The position numbers were made by a program, and so were the translations under genes. Positions 1-9,551 of a stretch of DNA of 64,000 nt are shown piece by piece. Each line of letters begins with the position of its first letter. The stretch's first letter is position 1. The notes under the pieces are model-generated. The model saw only the letters and a program-made list of their open reading frames with translations, made no database searches and was not told the origin of the DNA. The DNA lies in assembly GCF_000708045.1 (NCBI RefSeq), contig NZ_ANIE01000009.1, positions 496,001-560,000 on the forward strand, read 5' to 3'. The stretch is from Marinobacter nitratireducens (GTDB taxonomy: Bacteria; Pseudomonadota; Gammaproteobacteria; Pseudomonadales; Oleiphilaceae).

Positions 1-362
1 CTGTGCAGACCGGAGACGTATTAATGCACAACGACGGTGACGGCGAGCCCAGTGGCGTGGTCAGGGAGCGTGTTGCTGAAGCCCGGGCTCGCCAGCGTAG
101 CCGTGGGCAGCTGAATGCGATGCTGGCCGGCAAGGACCTGTACGCGGCCTGTCAGGTCGACTCGGAGGGCGAGCGCCTGTTGGCAGGATCAATGGACAAG
201 CTCGGGCTGTCGGCACGGGCTCTGCACAGGGTTCTGCGGGTGGCGAGGACGTTGGCGGATCTGGGGCAGAGTGACCGGGTGAATTCCCGGCATCTCGTCG
301 AGGCCCTGGGTTATCGCCAGATGGATCGGAAGCAGGGCCACAGTCCGATGGTATCCTCCTGA
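1..362 (+). CDS. comM: YifB/ComM-family Mg-chelatase-like AAA ATPase, C-terminal end (partial)
   Basis: This is the 3' end of a gene that starts before the window; the frame is open from the first base and stops at 360-362. The about 119 visible residues match the C-terminal helical domain of the YifB/ComM family: an Arg-rich stretch (VRERVAEARARQ), then LSARALHRVLRVARTLADL and a conserved HLVEALGYRQMDR ending. In Vibrio and Haemophilus ComM is a hexameric helicase that promotes branch migration during natural transformation. The ATPase core is outside the window, so its integrity cannot be judged. The first in-frame ATG at 24 is internal, not a start. Confidence 0.85.
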   Translation, partial: VQTGDVLMHNDGDGEPSGVVRERVAEARARQRSRGQLNAMLAGKDLYAACQVDSEGERLLAGSMDKLGLSARALHRVLRVARTLADLGQSDRVNSRHLVEALGYRQMDRKQGHSPMVSS

Positions 363-434
363 AACGGCCGTCTCTGGTAAACTGTCGCGCAATGACGTTA
401 ACCACTTCCCGCAGGCTGCGGATGAGGACCCCAG

Positions 435-1169
435 ATGACTGATCAGAACGGACCGCAAGATACCAAAGAGCGCTCCGAGAGCTCGCCGGTAACCACCCGC
501 AGAGGCATTCGAAGTTTTGTGTTGCGCCAGGGGCGCATGACGGAAGGCCAGAAGAAGGCGTATGAGAGAAGCTGGCCAAAGTACGGCCTGACCCGTGAGC
601 AGGGGATGATTGATCCCCGGGAAGTCTTTGGCCGGGACGCCATGCTGAACCTGGAAATCGGTTTTGGTATGGGGAAATCGCTGGCGGACATGGCGGAAGC
701 TGCGCCAGAGCAGGATTTCATCGGCGTGGAGGTACACCTGCCCGGTGTTGGTTCATTACTCAAGGAAGTTGAGGATCGTGGCCTGGAAAACGTCCGGGTC
801 TACAACATTGACGGCAATGACGTGATTGATTTGTGTTTGCCGGATGCCTGTCTCGATCGGGTAATGGTGTTCTTCCCGGATCCGTGGCACAAGAAAAAGC
901 ATCACAAGCGACGCCTGATTCAGCATGAGTTTGTTCAGCGTATCCGTCACAAACTGCGTGTCGGTGGCGTTCTTCATCTGGCGACTGACTGGGAAAATTA
1001 CGCCGAGCATATGATGGAAGTGATGAACGAATCCGAGGGATTTGCCAATACCCAATCCGACGGAGGCTATTCGCCGCGTCCGGAGGACCGTCCGATCACC
1101 AAGTTCGAAAAACGTGGTGAGCGCCTCGGTCATGGGGTATGGGATCTGCTGTTTAACCGTACCAACTGA
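435..1169 (+). CDS. trmB: tRNA (guanine-N7-)-methyltransferase
   Basis: This enzyme methylates G46 in the variable loop of tRNAs using S-adenosylmethionine. The 244-residue protein has the family's Rossmann SAM site ([15 protein letters not shown], about residues 74-88), the acidic strand FIGVEVH that binds the SAM ribose, and the hallmark [18 protein letters not shown] block (about 145-162) that forms the tRNA-binding and catalytic region. The C-terminal [14 protein letters not shown] motif is also typical. Length is normal for the family. ATG at 435 sits behind a weak GAGGA. It stands alone between the comM end and a convergent operon. Confidence 0.95.
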   Translation: MTDQNGPQDTKERSESSPVTTRRGIRSFVLRQGRMTEGQKKAYERSWPKYGLTREQGMIDPREVFGRDAMLNLEIGFGMGKSLADMAEAAPEQDFIGVEVHLPGVGSLLKEVEDRGLENVRVYNIDGNDVIDLCLPDACLDRVMVFFPDPWHKKKHHKRRLIQHEFVQRIRHKLRVGGVLHLATDWENYAEHMMEVMNESEGFANTQSDGGYSPRPEDRPITKFEKRGERLGHGVWDLLFNRTN

Positions 1170-1185
1170 ACTAAGATGCTGTAAC

Positions 1186-1206
1186 GGCCAGGCTGCAGGC
1201 CTGGCC
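1186..1206. terminator. Hairpin between convergent trmB and the 1215-1748 gene
   Basis: An 8-bp perfect stem, GGCCAGGC (1186-1193) with GCCTGGCC (1199-1206), closes a 5-nt loop. It lies between two convergent stops, as expected for a bidirectional terminator, but there is no clear U-tract on either side, so termination is inferred from position only. Confidence 0.4.
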
Positions 1207-1214
1207 ATCGCTTG

Positions 1215-1748
1215 TTAGCCGTGAGCCAGCGGGTGCCGACGAGCGGCCCGAATGATTACCAGGCCACCCGCGCCGAGGGTGAGGCCGGTGAATTTCGCCA
1301 GGGCGCAGATGGTGGCACTGAGGCTGACCAAGTCGGTGGGTGGATCAAAGTTGTTCAGTAGTAGAATGTTTTCCGCCATGTCGCCGAGCCCGGCAGCAAC
1401 AAACAGGGCGCGTATCCAGCGGGCAACCATTCGCTCGCGGACACCGGGCCTGTCCCTGGTCAGATGGCGCGTCAGCAGGATCATGCTCAGCACATAAGCC
1501 GGGATGAACAGGAAATCCACCCAGAGCGAAACTCTGGCCCAGAAGCTGCCGTCTGCCCCCCAGTCCTCAATGATCGCGAAAGCCTGGTCGGAACTGCCGG
1601 CCAGTTGAAAGCTGATAATGCCCTGCGGCGCGGCACTGGTTGTCAGGGGTTGATTGATGAGCAAGAGCAGGCCGAGCAACGCCCCGGTTGTGATCAGGCA
1701 GGTTTTCAGGCTGGTTGCCAATGCTGCTGGCCCATGTTCCGGTTCCAT
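1215..1748 (-). CDS. Predicted membrane protein of unknown function
   Basis: I do not recognise this protein. It is about 177 residues with roughly four hydrophobic stretches: LITTGALLGLLLLI near the N-terminus, LWVDFLFIPAYVLSMILL in the middle, ALFVAAGLGDMAENILLL, and ALAKFTGLTLGAGGLVII near the end, so it is probably in the inner membrane. The motif GDMAENILLL, an acidic pair inside a hydrophobic segment, is notable. Start: ATG at 1748 overlaps the hemW stop as ATGA, so it is read as the last gene of the metX-hemW operon by translational coupling; a GTG one codon upstream is possible. Confidence 0.7.
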   Translation of the reverse strand: MEPEHGPAALATSLKTCLITTGALLGLLLLINQPLTTSAAPQGIISFQLAGSSDQAFAIIEDWGADGSFWARVSLWVDFLFIPAYVLSMILLTRHLTRDRPGVRERMVARWIRALFVAAGLGDMAENILLLNNFDPPTDLVSLSATICALAKFTGLTLGAGGLVIIRAARRHPLAHG

Positions 1749-2929
1749 CACAGAAAGCGCTCCAACAGGCTGTTGAGATACCGGTGTCCCAGGTCGGTGG
1801 CCTGGATCCGGTGCTTATCCAGAAGCTGTTCCTTACGCAACTGTTCAAGTTTTACCGCAATGGTGGACAGGGGTAAACCCGTGCGCTCTCTGAAAAGTGC
1901 TTCATCAACGCCCCCGGAAAGCCTCAGAACATTCATCAGGAACTCAAGGGGCCGTTCGTCCAGCTCAATGATTTCAGTACCTGCGGTGCGGCTACCGATC
2001 CGGTTCAGATAGGCCTCCGGCTGCCGGGTTTTCCAGTAACGCGACACATTACCGTCCGGTAAACTGATCTTGCCATGGGCTCCGGCGCCGAGGGCGAGGT
2101 AGTCCCCGAAGGTCCAGTAATTCAGGTTGTGTCGGGATTCCCGCCCCGGGCGGCACCAGGCCGATACTTCATAATCGCCAAAACCGTGGCTTCTGAGGAA
2201 ATCTGAACCCTGTCGATAAATCTCCCAGAGGCGGTCGTCATCGGGCAGGCTCGGCGGGCGGCTATAAAACTCAGTGTTGGGCTCCAGGGTCAACTGATAC
2301 CACGACAGGTGGGGAGGCTGGTGGTCCAGAGCGGCGGCGAGGTCAGCCAAGGCATCGTCGGGGGTTTGCCCCGGGAGTCCGTGCATCAGATCGATGTTGA
2401 AGTTATCGAACCCGGCCTCTCGCGCCGTCTCGATGGCACGATGTGCCGCGTCCCGGTCATGGATCCGCCCCAGCGCTACCAGGTGCTCGGGGTTGAAGCT
2501 CTGAACCCCAATTGAGAGCCGGTTGATGCCGGCCTCGCGGAAGCTTTCAAAACGTCCCTGTTCGAGTGTGCCAGGGTTGGCTTCGAGGGTGATCTCGGCA
2601 TTGGGATCCAGTTCGAGGCGGGCGCGAAGCTCGCTGAACAGGCGTTGGTAGAATGGCCCGGACATCAGCGACGGTGTGCCGCCCCCGATAAACACAGTCT
2701 TGACGGAGCGCCCGGCCGTCAGCGCCAGATCCTGATCCAGATCCTCAAGCAAGGCCTGGAGATAACGATCTTCCGGGATGTCCTGTTTTTTGAGGGCGTG
2801 TGAGTTGAAGTCGCAGTAGGGACACTTGCGAACACACCAGGGCACGTGGATGTAGAGACTCAGCGGCGGGCGAACCGCCGCTGCGGGGGATGTGTTCACT
2901 GCCTCAGGCTCCGGCCCTGAGCTGCTCAA
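1748..2929 (-). CDS. hemW: HemW-like radical SAM heme chaperone
   Basis: Radical SAM protein of the HemN/HemW group. The cluster motif [10 protein letters not shown] (Cys32, Cys36, Cys39) and the following FIGGGTPS and GVQSF segments are clear. HemW binds heme and delivers it to acceptor proteins; family members were long annotated as oxygen-independent coproporphyrinogen III oxidase, but the shorter length (393 aa) and position after rdgB fit HemW rather than HemN (about 450 aa). The C-terminal region (about 320-390) matches the HemN_C winged-helix-like domain. The start overlaps the rdgB end by 26 nt, indicating one operon. Confidence 0.93.
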   Translation of the reverse strand: MSSSGPEPEAVNTSPAAAVRPPLSLYIHVPWCVRKCPYCDFNSHALKKQDIPEDRYLQALLEDLDQDLALTAGRSVKTVFIGGGTPSLMSGPFYQRLFSELRARLELDPNAEITLEANPGTLEQGRFESFREAGINRLSIGVQSFNPEHLVALGRIHDRDAAHRAIETAREAGFDNFNIDLMHGLPGQTPDDALADLAAALDHQPPHLSWYQLTLEPNTEFYSRPPSLPDDDRLWEIYRQGSDFLRSHGFGDYEVSAWCRPGRESRHNLNYWTFGDYLALGAGAHGKISLPDGNVSRYWKTRQPEAYLNRIGSRTAGTEIIELDERPLEFLMNVLRLSGGVDEALFRERTGLPLSTIAVKLEQLRKEQLLDKHRIQATDLGHRYLNSLLERFL

Positions 2930-3503
2930 TCAGCATTTTCAGGGCTCGGCCCCGATGGCTGATGCGGCTCTTCTCTGAGCGGCTGAGTTCAGCCGCGCTG
3001 CAGCCGTGCTCGGGAACGAGAAAGACCGGATCATAGCCAAAGCCGCCTTCGCCGCTGGGTTGTTCCAGGATCGATCCTGGCCAGCGCCCATGGCAGATCA
3101 CGGGTGTCGGGTCATCGGCATGGCGCAGGTAGACCAGCACACAGTGGAATTGAGCCGTACGTTCCGGTTCGGGGATGCCGGACATTTCAGCAAGCAAGTG
3201 GTTAACGTTGTCCTGGTCGCTGGCCTCGGCGCCGGCGAAGCGCGCCGAGCGCACGCCAGGTCGCCCGCCCAGGGCATCGACGGCCAGTCCGCTGTCATCA
3301 GCGAGGGCTGGCAGCCCGGTTGCGAGGGCCGCGTGCCGGGCCTTGAGGATCGCGTTCTCGACAAAAGTGACCGCCGGCTCCTCGGCTTCGCCAACGCCTA
3401 GCTCGCCCTGAGCTACCGGTTTTATGCCCATGGGGGCCAGAAGATCCGTCAATTCAGCAATTTTGCCTTTGTTATTGCTGGCAATAACCAGTTGTTGGGT
3501 CAT
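2904..3503 (-). CDS. rdgB: XTP/dITP diphosphatase (non-canonical purine NTP pyrophosphatase)
   Basis: Hydrolyses XTP, dITP and ITP to monophosphates, keeping hypoxanthine and xanthine out of nucleic acids. The N-terminus [18 protein letters not shown] carries the SNNKGK substrate loop, [25 protein letters not shown] contains the catalytic Asp region, and GFGYDPVF plus the terminal SHRGRAL motif are intact. I chose ATG at 3503, which begins the conserved MTQQL; a longer reading from 3536 would overlap the upstream gene and adds a non-conserved tail. About 199 aa, normal for the family. It sits 7 nt after the DUF4426 gene. Confidence 0.95.
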   Translation of the reverse strand: MTQQLVIASNNKGKIAELTDLLAPMGIKPVAQGELGVGEAEEPAVTFVENAILKARHAALATGLPALADDSGLAVDALGGRPGVRSARFAGAEASDQDNVNHLLAEMSGIPEPERTAQFHCVLVYLRHADDPTPVICHGRWPGSILEQPSGEGGFGYDPVFLVPEHGCSAAELSRSEKSRISHRGRALKMLIEQLRAGA

Positions 3504-3510
3504 GTCGGGC

Positions 3511-3969
3511 TCAGTCGCTGAACAGCGTGTGGGCAAACCGCACGGGCAGGTCCTGCTGATGTCCTGTCGGTCGTGCAGTCACATTGAATGTCATCAGCTC
3601 GCCGGAGAGATACTGATATTCGGCGATGAAGTATACGGCGTCGCCTTCCTGGATTCTCCGAAACGCCAGGAACTTGACCTGCTGGATGTCATTGGCGACC
3701 TTTCCTTCTACCTGCCCGCTGACAGGCACCAGCTGGCCGTTGTCACCTTCTTCCATAATCGAGATGTTGATGATGCCAATGCCTTTGCTGCGCTGCAGGT
3801 TGTTGGCGCGAGCGACCTCCGGAGCGAGAAAGGTGCTGGGCAACACGCTCCAGTGAACCTGATACTCGCCGAAATCTTTGCTGCCCGCCGCCTGGGTTTG
3901 CAGACTCGTAGCCAGCAGCAAAGCGGCCAGCGCCAATTGAACGAGAGTCATGGGTATGAGCTTGGTCAT
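3511..3969 (-). CDS. DUF4426 secreted/periplasmic protein
   Basis: A 152-residue protein with an N-terminal signal peptide ([21 protein letters not shown], cleavage after AxA around residue 28) and no further membrane segment, so probably periplasmic. The core ([20 protein letters not shown] near 33-52 and a C-terminal [21 protein letters not shown]) matches the DUF4426 family, which is found beside metW in Pseudomonas and relatives. No function is known to me. Its start overlaps the metW stop (ATGA, 3966-3969), so the two are translationally coupled. Confidence 0.85.
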   Translation of the reverse strand: MTKLIPMTLVQLALAALLLATSLQTQAAGSKDFGEYQVHWSVLPSTFLAPEVARANNLQRSKGIGIINISIMEEGDNGQLVPVSGQVEGKVANDIQQVKFLAFRRIQEGDAVYFIAEYQYLSGELMTFNVTARPTGHQQDLPVRFAHTLFSD

Positions 3970-4571
3970 TGTTCGTTCTCCCTCGTAATACGGTAGATGG
4001 CAATTTCACCCAGCAAGTTGGGCCACAGACGAGCCAGCCAGCTGTTCTGGTGCTGGCCGTCGACAACCCGGCGACTGGTGATCCGGATACCCTTTTGCCG
4101 GCACAATGCTTCGAAATCCTTGAACGTGCAGAGCCGGATGTTCGGGGTGTTATACCATTTATACGGTAGCGCGTCGGATTCGGGCATTCGACCACTTAAC
4201 GCCAGCCCCCAGCGCAGTCGCCAGTGAGCAAAGTTGGGGAAGGTGACGATGCCCTCCCGGCCTACCCGCAGCATTTCGTCGAGCACTTTGTCCGGGCGTC
4301 GGACAGCTTGCAGCGCCTGGGTCATCAGCACCACGTCGAAACTTCCATCATCGAAATTGCCCAGCCCCTGGGTGTCCAGGTTTTGCTCGATGACGGCAAC
4401 GCCGCGCCCCATACAGGTAGTGATGTGATCGGGATTGATTTCCAGGCCGAAGCCGCTGGCGCCCCTCTCACGCTGCAGGTAGTCCAGCAGGGTGCCATCG
4501 CCGCAGCCCAGGTCGAGGACATGGTAGCCGGGACGGATCCACTGTTGGATGATGTCGAGGTCCGGTCTCAC
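3966..4571 (-). CDS. metW: MetW methionine biosynthesis protein
   Basis: SAM-methyltransferase-fold protein of 201 aa. The binding loop [15 protein letters not shown] (about 19-33) and the segment [16 protein letters not shown] (about 72-87) are visible; C-terminal residues ([19 protein letters not shown]) are the MetW signature. In Pseudomonas-type bacteria MetW is needed with MetX for acylation of homoserine in methionine synthesis; whether it methylates anything is unsettled. The start overlaps the metX stop by 4 nt (ATGA), supporting a metX-metW unit with a fixed protein ratio. Confidence 0.95.
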   Translation of the reverse strand: MRPDLDIIQQWIRPGYHVLDLGCGDGTLLDYLQRERGASGFGLEINPDHITTCMGRGVAVIEQNLDTQGLGNFDDGSFDVVLMTQALQAVRRPDKVLDEMLRVGREGIVTFPNFAHWRLRWGLALSGRMPESDALPYKWYNTPNIRLCTFKDFEALCRQKGIRITSRRVVDGQHQNSWLARLWPNLLGEIAIYRITRENEQ

Positions 4572-5716
4572 GCGCCCACCTCCCGTGCAATACGATCCAT
4601 ATAGGCATGAAACACGTCGGTATACCTCGGTGTCGGGATCAGGAACGCGTCGTGGCCCCAGGGCGCATCAATCTCCGCGTAACTGACCTTGCGGCGAGCG
4701 CCGATCATAGCATTAACCAGCTCTTCAGAACGTTCCGGGGCGAATCGCCAGTCCGTACTGAACGACACTACGAGGAATTCGCAACTGGCTTCCGCCAGCG
4801 CCTTGGAAAGATCGCCGCCGTGATCGTATGCCGGGTCGAAGTAGTCCAGCGCCCGGGTCATCAGCAAATAGGTGTTGGCGTCAAAGGTCTCGGAGAATCG
4901 TTCACCCTGATAGCGCAGGTAACTTTCAACCTGGAACTCGGCGTCGTAGCCAAAGGTGTAGGCCTGGTTCCTGAGCTCCCGGCCAAACTTCTCCCCCATG
5001 GAGGCGTCCGACAGGTAGGTGATGTGGCCGACCATCCGGGCCAGCATCAGGCCACGACGGGGAACCACGTTGTGGTCGTAGTAGCGGCCACCATGGAACT
5101 CCCGGTCCGTGGTGATGGACTGCCGGGCCACTTCGTTGAAGGCGATGTTCTGGGCGGTTAGCCGAGGCGTTGAGGCAATCACTACGGCGTGCTTCAGCCG
5201 ATCCGGGTAGTCGAGACTCCACTGCAATGCCTGCATGCCACCGAGTGAGCCGCCGACTACGGCCGCCCAGGTGTCGATGCCGAGGCGATCGGCCAGCAAG
5301 GCCTGACTCTTGACCCAGTCACTTACCGTGACGACAGGAAAGTCCGGGCCATACTGCTTCCCAGTAGCGGGATTAAGGCTGTTGGGACCGGTGCTGCCGT
5401 GACAGCCGCCCAGGTTGTTCAGTGCGACCACGAAAAAACGGTTGGTATCGATGGGTTTGCCCGGGCCAATGCAGCTGTCCCACCAGCCAGGCTTCCGGTC
5501 TTCCTTTGAGTGGTAGCCAGCGGCGTGATGGTGGCCGCTCAGGGCGTGGCAGATCAGTACCGCGTTGCTGGCATCGGCGTTGAGTTGACCATAGGTCTCG
5601 ACCACCAGGTCATAACTTGGCAGCGTCTGGCCGCAGGCGAGATCGATCGGTTCATCGAAATGATAGGTCTGCGGGGTAACGATCCCGACAGAATCCGCAG
5701 GCAGGGAATCGGGCAT
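4568..5716 (-). CDS. metX: Homoserine O-acyltransferase (MetX type)
   Basis: Alpha/beta-hydrolase enzyme that acylates homoserine, the first committed step of methionine synthesis. Visible features: [12 protein letters not shown] oxyanion region, nucleophile elbow [14 protein letters not shown] with the catalytic Ser, the [13 protein letters not shown] block, and the C-terminal His in APWGHDAFL. MetX proteins use acetyl- or succinyl-CoA; Pseudomonas MetX with MetW uses succinyl-CoA, so succinylation is my inference. I prefer ATG at 5716 ([11 protein letters not shown], about 382 aa), the form common in relatives; ATG at 5773 would add 19 residues and neither has a strong ribosome site. Confidence 0.93.
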   Translation of the reverse strand: MPDSLPADSVGIVTPQTYHFDEPIDLACGQTLPSYDLVVETYGQLNADASNAVLICHALSGHHHAAGYHSKEDRKPGWWDSCIGPGKPIDTNRFFVVALNNLGGCHGSTGPNSLNPATGKQYGPDFPVVTVSDWVKSQALLADRLGIDTWAAVVGGSLGGMQALQWSLDYPDRLKHAVVIASTPRLTAQNIAFNEVARQSITTDREFHGGRYYDHNVVPRRGLMLARMVGHITYLSDASMGEKFGRELRNQAYTFGYDAEFQVESYLRYQGERFSETFDANTYLLMTRALDYFDPAYDHGGDLSKALAEASCEFLVVSFSTDWRFAPERSEELVNAMIGARRKVSYAEIDAPWGHDAFLIPTPRYTDVFHAYMDRIAREVGA

Positions 5717-5839
5717 TGGCGCGACAGGTTCCTGATCCGGTCCATAGGTGTCATGCGGCAACGAGATCCTCATTGCCAGCCCAGCAGTTTAAAGCCGGGC
5801 TGCCAAGCCTGCAACTGCCTGCCTCACACGGACAGGGGC

Positions 5840-7804
5840 TCACAGAACCCCAGAGATATTCACCACTTTCTGCTGGATCATGGTCGGGGCCGGTTTGCGA
5901 ATCTGGCGTTGCATGGTGTCGGCCAGCTCCAGCTGACGGCGGAGGTCGCTGATGGTGTTGTTGAGACGCTCCCGTTCGGCGCGCCCATCCCGGTCATTGC
6001 GGACCATGTCCCGCAGGCGCCGAATCTGGTGTTCCAGTAGCTGCTTTTGCTCCATGGAATATTGCATGATCGGCAGCAAGGCTTCGTTGGGCCAGCGCTC
6101 GACGTCTCTGCGTACCCGGGCGTGCAATGTCCGGGCCTCGCCGACCATCACGTTGAAAAAGCGGCGAACCAGCACGGACTGCTCGGTCAACAGGTTTTTC
6201 GGGCTGATCCGGAACCGACGGGCCTTCTTGCGCAGCTCGCGGATGGCAATGACATGTCGCCCGGCCCTGAGGGGGATAGGCTCCAGGTGCCGGGCTCGAG
6301 TGTCTTCGTTATAGCGGCGATAAATCGCGCCCACCATTTTCTCGGCCAGATGCCCTTCGCTGAGGAGGTTGGTCAGATCGCTTTCCAGTAGCTCGAAGAA
6401 CTGATCCATGGCGCGGTTCATGCCGGCTGTGGTCCAGCTCTTGGACATGTTCTTGCGGATTCGTTCGGCGTGACCTTCGAACCGGTCCTGGCTGACCAGC
6501 TGCTTCAGAAGGTCACCCTGAGAGTCCATCAGGCGACGGCTGGATCGCAGGGTGATGAGCTTCTTGTAGTAAAAGTCATAGTCCTGCTGTGCCCGGTCGG
6601 CCAGTCGCTTGAGGGCGGCCTTGTCCAGCGTTGCGCCTGAACAGGCCTGCAGTTCCTCCTCCAGGGATTCAAGCCGTGTCTGCATGGCGGCCTGACTGTT
6701 CTGTAGCATACCAAGGAGGTCATTGATCAGGCTTTGCGTAATCAATTGTTCCTTGTGCATCAGGATGCGTTGAATGATCAGCTCTTCCAGGTGCCCGATG
6801 TTGGAGCGATCAAACAGAGTCTCGTCCTTCCGAACCCTGGAAATCAGTCCCTGCTTGGCTGAGAGAGGAATAACATCTTTCTGGTGCATGCCAAGGTGGT
6901 CCGCGGTGTAGTTGCGGACGCGTTCAATGGCTTCCTGAGTGTGGCTTTCGCCCTGGAGATCGTCCCATAGGATGTCGATCTTGTTGAGCACGGCAAACCG
7001 GCCTGCGCGATGATCCGCGTGTTCGGTATCGATGTGCTCTTTCCAGATGGTCATGTCGCTGGCGGTTACGCCGGTGTCTGCGCTGAGCACAAAAATCACG
7101 GCGTGAGCGCGGGGCAGCATGCTGATGGTGAGCTCAGGCTCGGAGCCAAGTGCATTCAGGCCCGGAGTGTCCAGAATGCGCAGGCCGCGTTCGAACAGTG
7201 GGTGCCGGATGCTGATCTGGGCATTCCGCCAGGCTGGAACCAGAACGTGGCCTGGATTGTTGCGATCGGCCTCAAGCATGGACTCGTCAAAACCGAGTTT
7301 GCGTGCTTCATCGGGGGGCACGCTCTTGACCCGGGCCACTTCTGCCAGGACGTCACGCATGACCTCCGGGTTGCGCTCGTCCAGCTCGTGCTTAACCCAG
7401 CGCTCGGGTTCTTTTCGCAGTTGCTGGAGCGACAGGTCGCCGATTCGCGTCTCTATGGGCAACAACAACAGGTAATTTTCGTTGGCGGTGCGATCGAAGA
7501 ACAGTTCGGTGGGGCACATGGTTGTGCGGCCTGCCTGGGACGGCAGCATGCGTTGACCATACTCCGAGAAAAACAGGGCGTTAATCAGTTCGGTCTTGCC
7601 ACGTGAGTACTCACCCACGAAGGCAATGGTGAGCTCATCTTCAATCAGTAATTCCAGCCCGTGCCGAATTCTGGTGCTGACGTCTTCCGAGAACAGGTTG
7701 TTGTCCTGCAACCACAAGCGGTAGCGGCCGATCTGGCGGATCAGCTCTTTTTTCCAGTTGTGGTAGGCCTCTACCTGCTGCGACAGAGTTCCCTGCGGGT
7801 TCAT
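5840..7804 (-). CDS. Dynamin-like large GTPase
   Basis: A 654-residue protein with a dynamin-type G domain: P-loop GEYSRGKT (64-71), an expected switch threonine region in GRTTMCPTE (92-100), G3 motif DTPG (212-215) and G4 NKID (274-277). After the G domain come long charged helices (ASLEEELQA, ARRFRISPKNLL) and a C-terminal coiled coil rich in Arg/Glu (about 600-640). Bacterial dynamin-like proteins remodel or repair membranes, but no obvious membrane segment is seen and the partner is unknown. It sits alone, with 244 bases before it and about 120 bases between it and metX, inside a block otherwise ordered as in Pseudomonas. Confidence 0.85.
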   Translation of the reverse strand: MNPQGTLSQQVEAYHNWKKELIRQIGRYRLWLQDNNLFSEDVSTRIRHGLELLIEDELTIAFVGEYSRGKTELINALFFSEYGQRMLPSQAGRTTMCPTELFFDRTANENYLLLLPIETRIGDLSLQQLRKEPERWVKHELDERNPEVMRDVLAEVARVKSVPPDEARKLGFDESMLEADRNNPGHVLVPAWRNAQISIRHPLFERGLRILDTPGLNALGSEPELTISMLPRAHAVIFVLSADTGVTASDMTIWKEHIDTEHADHRAGRFAVLNKIDILWDDLQGESHTQEAIERVRNYTADHLGMHQKDVIPLSAKQGLISRVRKDETLFDRSNIGHLEELIIQRILMHKEQLITQSLINDLLGMLQNSQAAMQTRLESLEEELQACSGATLDKAALKRLADRAQQDYDFYYKKLITLRSSRRLMDSQGDLLKQLVSQDRFEGHAERIRKNMSKSWTTAGMNRAMDQFFELLESDLTNLLSEGHLAEKMVGAIYRRYNEDTRARHLEPIPLRAGRHVIAIRELRKKARRFRISPKNLLTEQSVLVRRFFNVMVGEARTLHARVRRDVERWPNEALLPIMQYSMEQKQLLEHQIRRLRDMVRNDRDGRAERERLNNTISDLRRQLELADTMQRQIRKPAPTMIQQKVVNISGVL

Positions 7805-7947
7805 AGGATTTTCCTTCTGCGCGACTTCCGGGCTGCCCGTAATCCTGAATCTGGCAAGGGCGACGGATTAATTAGTAGTAATACTATCCTGTTGTTGGGA
7901 GCTTTGCGCTAGCGGCCGGGCGTTAAATGGAGCGGTTGGGGAGGGTG

Positions 7948-7965
7948 AGGCTTTTTAAAAAGCCT
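7948..7965. repeat. 18-bp perfect palindrome in the gap before the GTPase gene
   Basis: AGGCTTTTTAAAAAGCCT is self-complementary over all 18 bases. It lies in the 244-base gap 7805-8048 between yggT (ending at 8049) and the dynamin-like GTPase. With no loop it is a poor hairpin; it could be a dimeric protein-binding site or part of a terminator for yggT. Nothing else in the gap is supported. Confidence 0.4.
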
Positions 7966-8048
7966 GACAAATCAAATGGTTGATCTGCCAGGCGTGCAAG
8001 ATTTGTTTTCGTGGCAATGTGTTACGAAGTGTTTCAGTGAGAACCGGT

Positions 8049-8633
8049 TTACATTCCCAGGCCGATGGCGCCCAGGCCTGCAGCCAGCTTCATGTGTTCA
8101 ATCACGACAGAAAGCACGTTCAGGATCAGAAACACAATGATGGGTGACAAATCCAAACCGCCCATGGCTGGCATGATGTTTCTAACGGGGCGCATGACCG
8201 GCTCGGTGATCTGCGCCACCAGCTGGATCGCCGGGTGGCCACTTGCCGGAGCAATCCAGCTCACGACCACGACGGCGATAACGGACCAGAAATAGATCTT
8301 GACGATCAGGTCCAGTACGTTCAGCACGGCCCATACCAGGAGCGTGATGGGATTGATCGCAGGCATCCCACCATTGAGTGCAATCAGGATCAGAAAGAAG
8401 GTGATCGCCTGGATGATGATGGCCAGCACCAGCGAAGCACCGTCGATACCGCCCCAACCCGGGATGAACCGGCGCAGGGGGCGAAGCAGCGGGTTGGTGG
8501 CCTTGACTACGAACTGGGAGATCGGGTTGTAGAAGTCGGCCCGGGCAAGCTGCAACAGAAAACGCAGCAGGACAATCGTCATGTAAAAGGTGGATGCGAT
8601 CAGCAGGATGGTAATCAGGATGTCTGCCAGCAT
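8049..8633 (-). CDS. yggT: YggT family inner-membrane protein
   Basis: A 194-residue integral membrane protein made of two YggT repeats, each with two hydrophobic helices: ILITILLIASTFYMTIVLLRFLLQL near the start and the related VIAVVVVSWIAPASGHP in the second half. The repeat signature NPISQFVVKATNPLLRPLRRFIP (about 37-59) recurs as HPAIQLVAQITEPVMRPVRNIMP (about 133-155). The family is linked to osmotic and ion stress and to cell division in chloroplasts, but its molecular role is unclear. Gene order yggT-proC-yggS is widely conserved. Confidence 0.92.
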   Translation of the reverse strand: MLADILITILLIASTFYMTIVLLRFLLQLARADFYNPISQFVVKATNPLLRPLRRFIPGWGGIDGASLVLAIIIQAITFFLILIALNGGMPAINPITLLVWAVLNVLDLIVKIYFWSVIAVVVVSWIAPASGHPAIQLVAQITEPVMRPVRNIMPAMGGLDLSPIIVFLILNVLSVVIEHMKLAAGLGAIGLGM

Positions 8634-8655
8634 GAAGCCGTGTCTCCGTTATCGG

Positions 8656-9489
8656 TTACTGTTTGCCTGCGAGTTCTTTGGCCATTTCTTCGGAACGCCG
8701 GAAAGCCGCATTATAGGCTTTGCTGACCAGTTCGCGCATGCCGCCCTCTTCGAACGTATTGATGGCCTGTTCGGTTGTGCCGCCCGGTGACATGACGTTG
8801 CGCTTGAGCTGCGCCGGGTCGTGCTCGCTGCGGGCAGCCATTTCCGCAGCGCCGGCCATGGTCTGTATTGCCAGTTGGCGGGCAGTGTCCGCGGCGATGC
8901 CAGCCTCTGTAGCCGCAGCTTCCAGCGCTTCCAGCATCAGGAAGAAGTAGGCGGGGCCGCTGCCGGAGAGGGCGGTTACGCCGTGCAGCAGATTTTCGTC
9001 GTCCACCCAGAGTGCGGACCCGATGCTTTTGAAGACGGACTCTGCCAACGTCTTCTGCTCGTCTTTTACATGCTCGTTGGCAAACAGGCCGGCAGCACCC
9101 TTGCCGACCAGCGACGGGGTGTTTGGCATGACTCGTACGAGTGGCAGGCCGCCTCCCAGCCAGTCATCGAGGGTTTGCGCCGTCAGGCCGGCAGCGATGG
9201 AAACCATCAGCGGTCGTGTATTTTGCACAACCGGCGCAATATCCCGGCAGACATCCGCCATGACCTGCGGTTTGACCGCCAACACAACCATATCAGCCTG
9301 CTGTGCGCAGTAGCGGTTGTCGGTGGTCACGCTTACACCGAACTTGTTGCGGAGGTTCTGGAGGTGGCCGTCATCCGGTGCGCTCACCCAAATGGCGTCC
9401 GCCTGATGACCGCTTTCCAGCATTCCGCCGATGATGGCGCTGGCCATGTTGCCGGCGCCAATAAATGAAATAGTGGGAGATGTGCTCAA
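8656..9489 (-). CDS. proC: Pyrroline-5-carboxylate reductase
   Basis: Reduces 1-pyrroline-5-carboxylate to proline with NAD(P)H. The Rossmann motif FIGAGNMASAIIGG (about 9-22) and the conserved C-terminal active-site block ALSGSGPAYFFLMLEAL (about 170-186) with SPGGTTEQAI are intact. Length 277 aa is normal. The start is a TTG at 9489, with GGAG about 6 nt upstream; no ATG lies near the conserved SPTISFIGAG sequence, so the rare start is well supported. It lies between yggS and yggT. Confidence 0.95.
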   Translation of the reverse strand: MSTSPTISFIGAGNMASAIIGGMLESGHQADAIWVSAPDDGHLQNLRNKFGVSVTTDNRYCAQQADMVVLAVKPQVMADVCRDIAPVVQNTRPLMVSIAAGLTAQTLDDWLGGGLPLVRVMPNTPSLVGKGAAGLFANEHVKDEQKTLAESVFKSIGSALWVDDENLLHGVTALSGSGPAYFFLMLEALEAAATEAGIAADTARQLAIQTMAGAAEMAARSEHDPAQLKRNVMSPGGTTEQAINTFEEGGMRELVSKAYNAAFRRSEEMAKELAGKQ

Positions 9490-9551
9490 GGTTCACTCCA
9501 ACGGTTGATCGGTTAAACGTCCGGCCCTGATCATAGCAGGAACCGTGGTAT

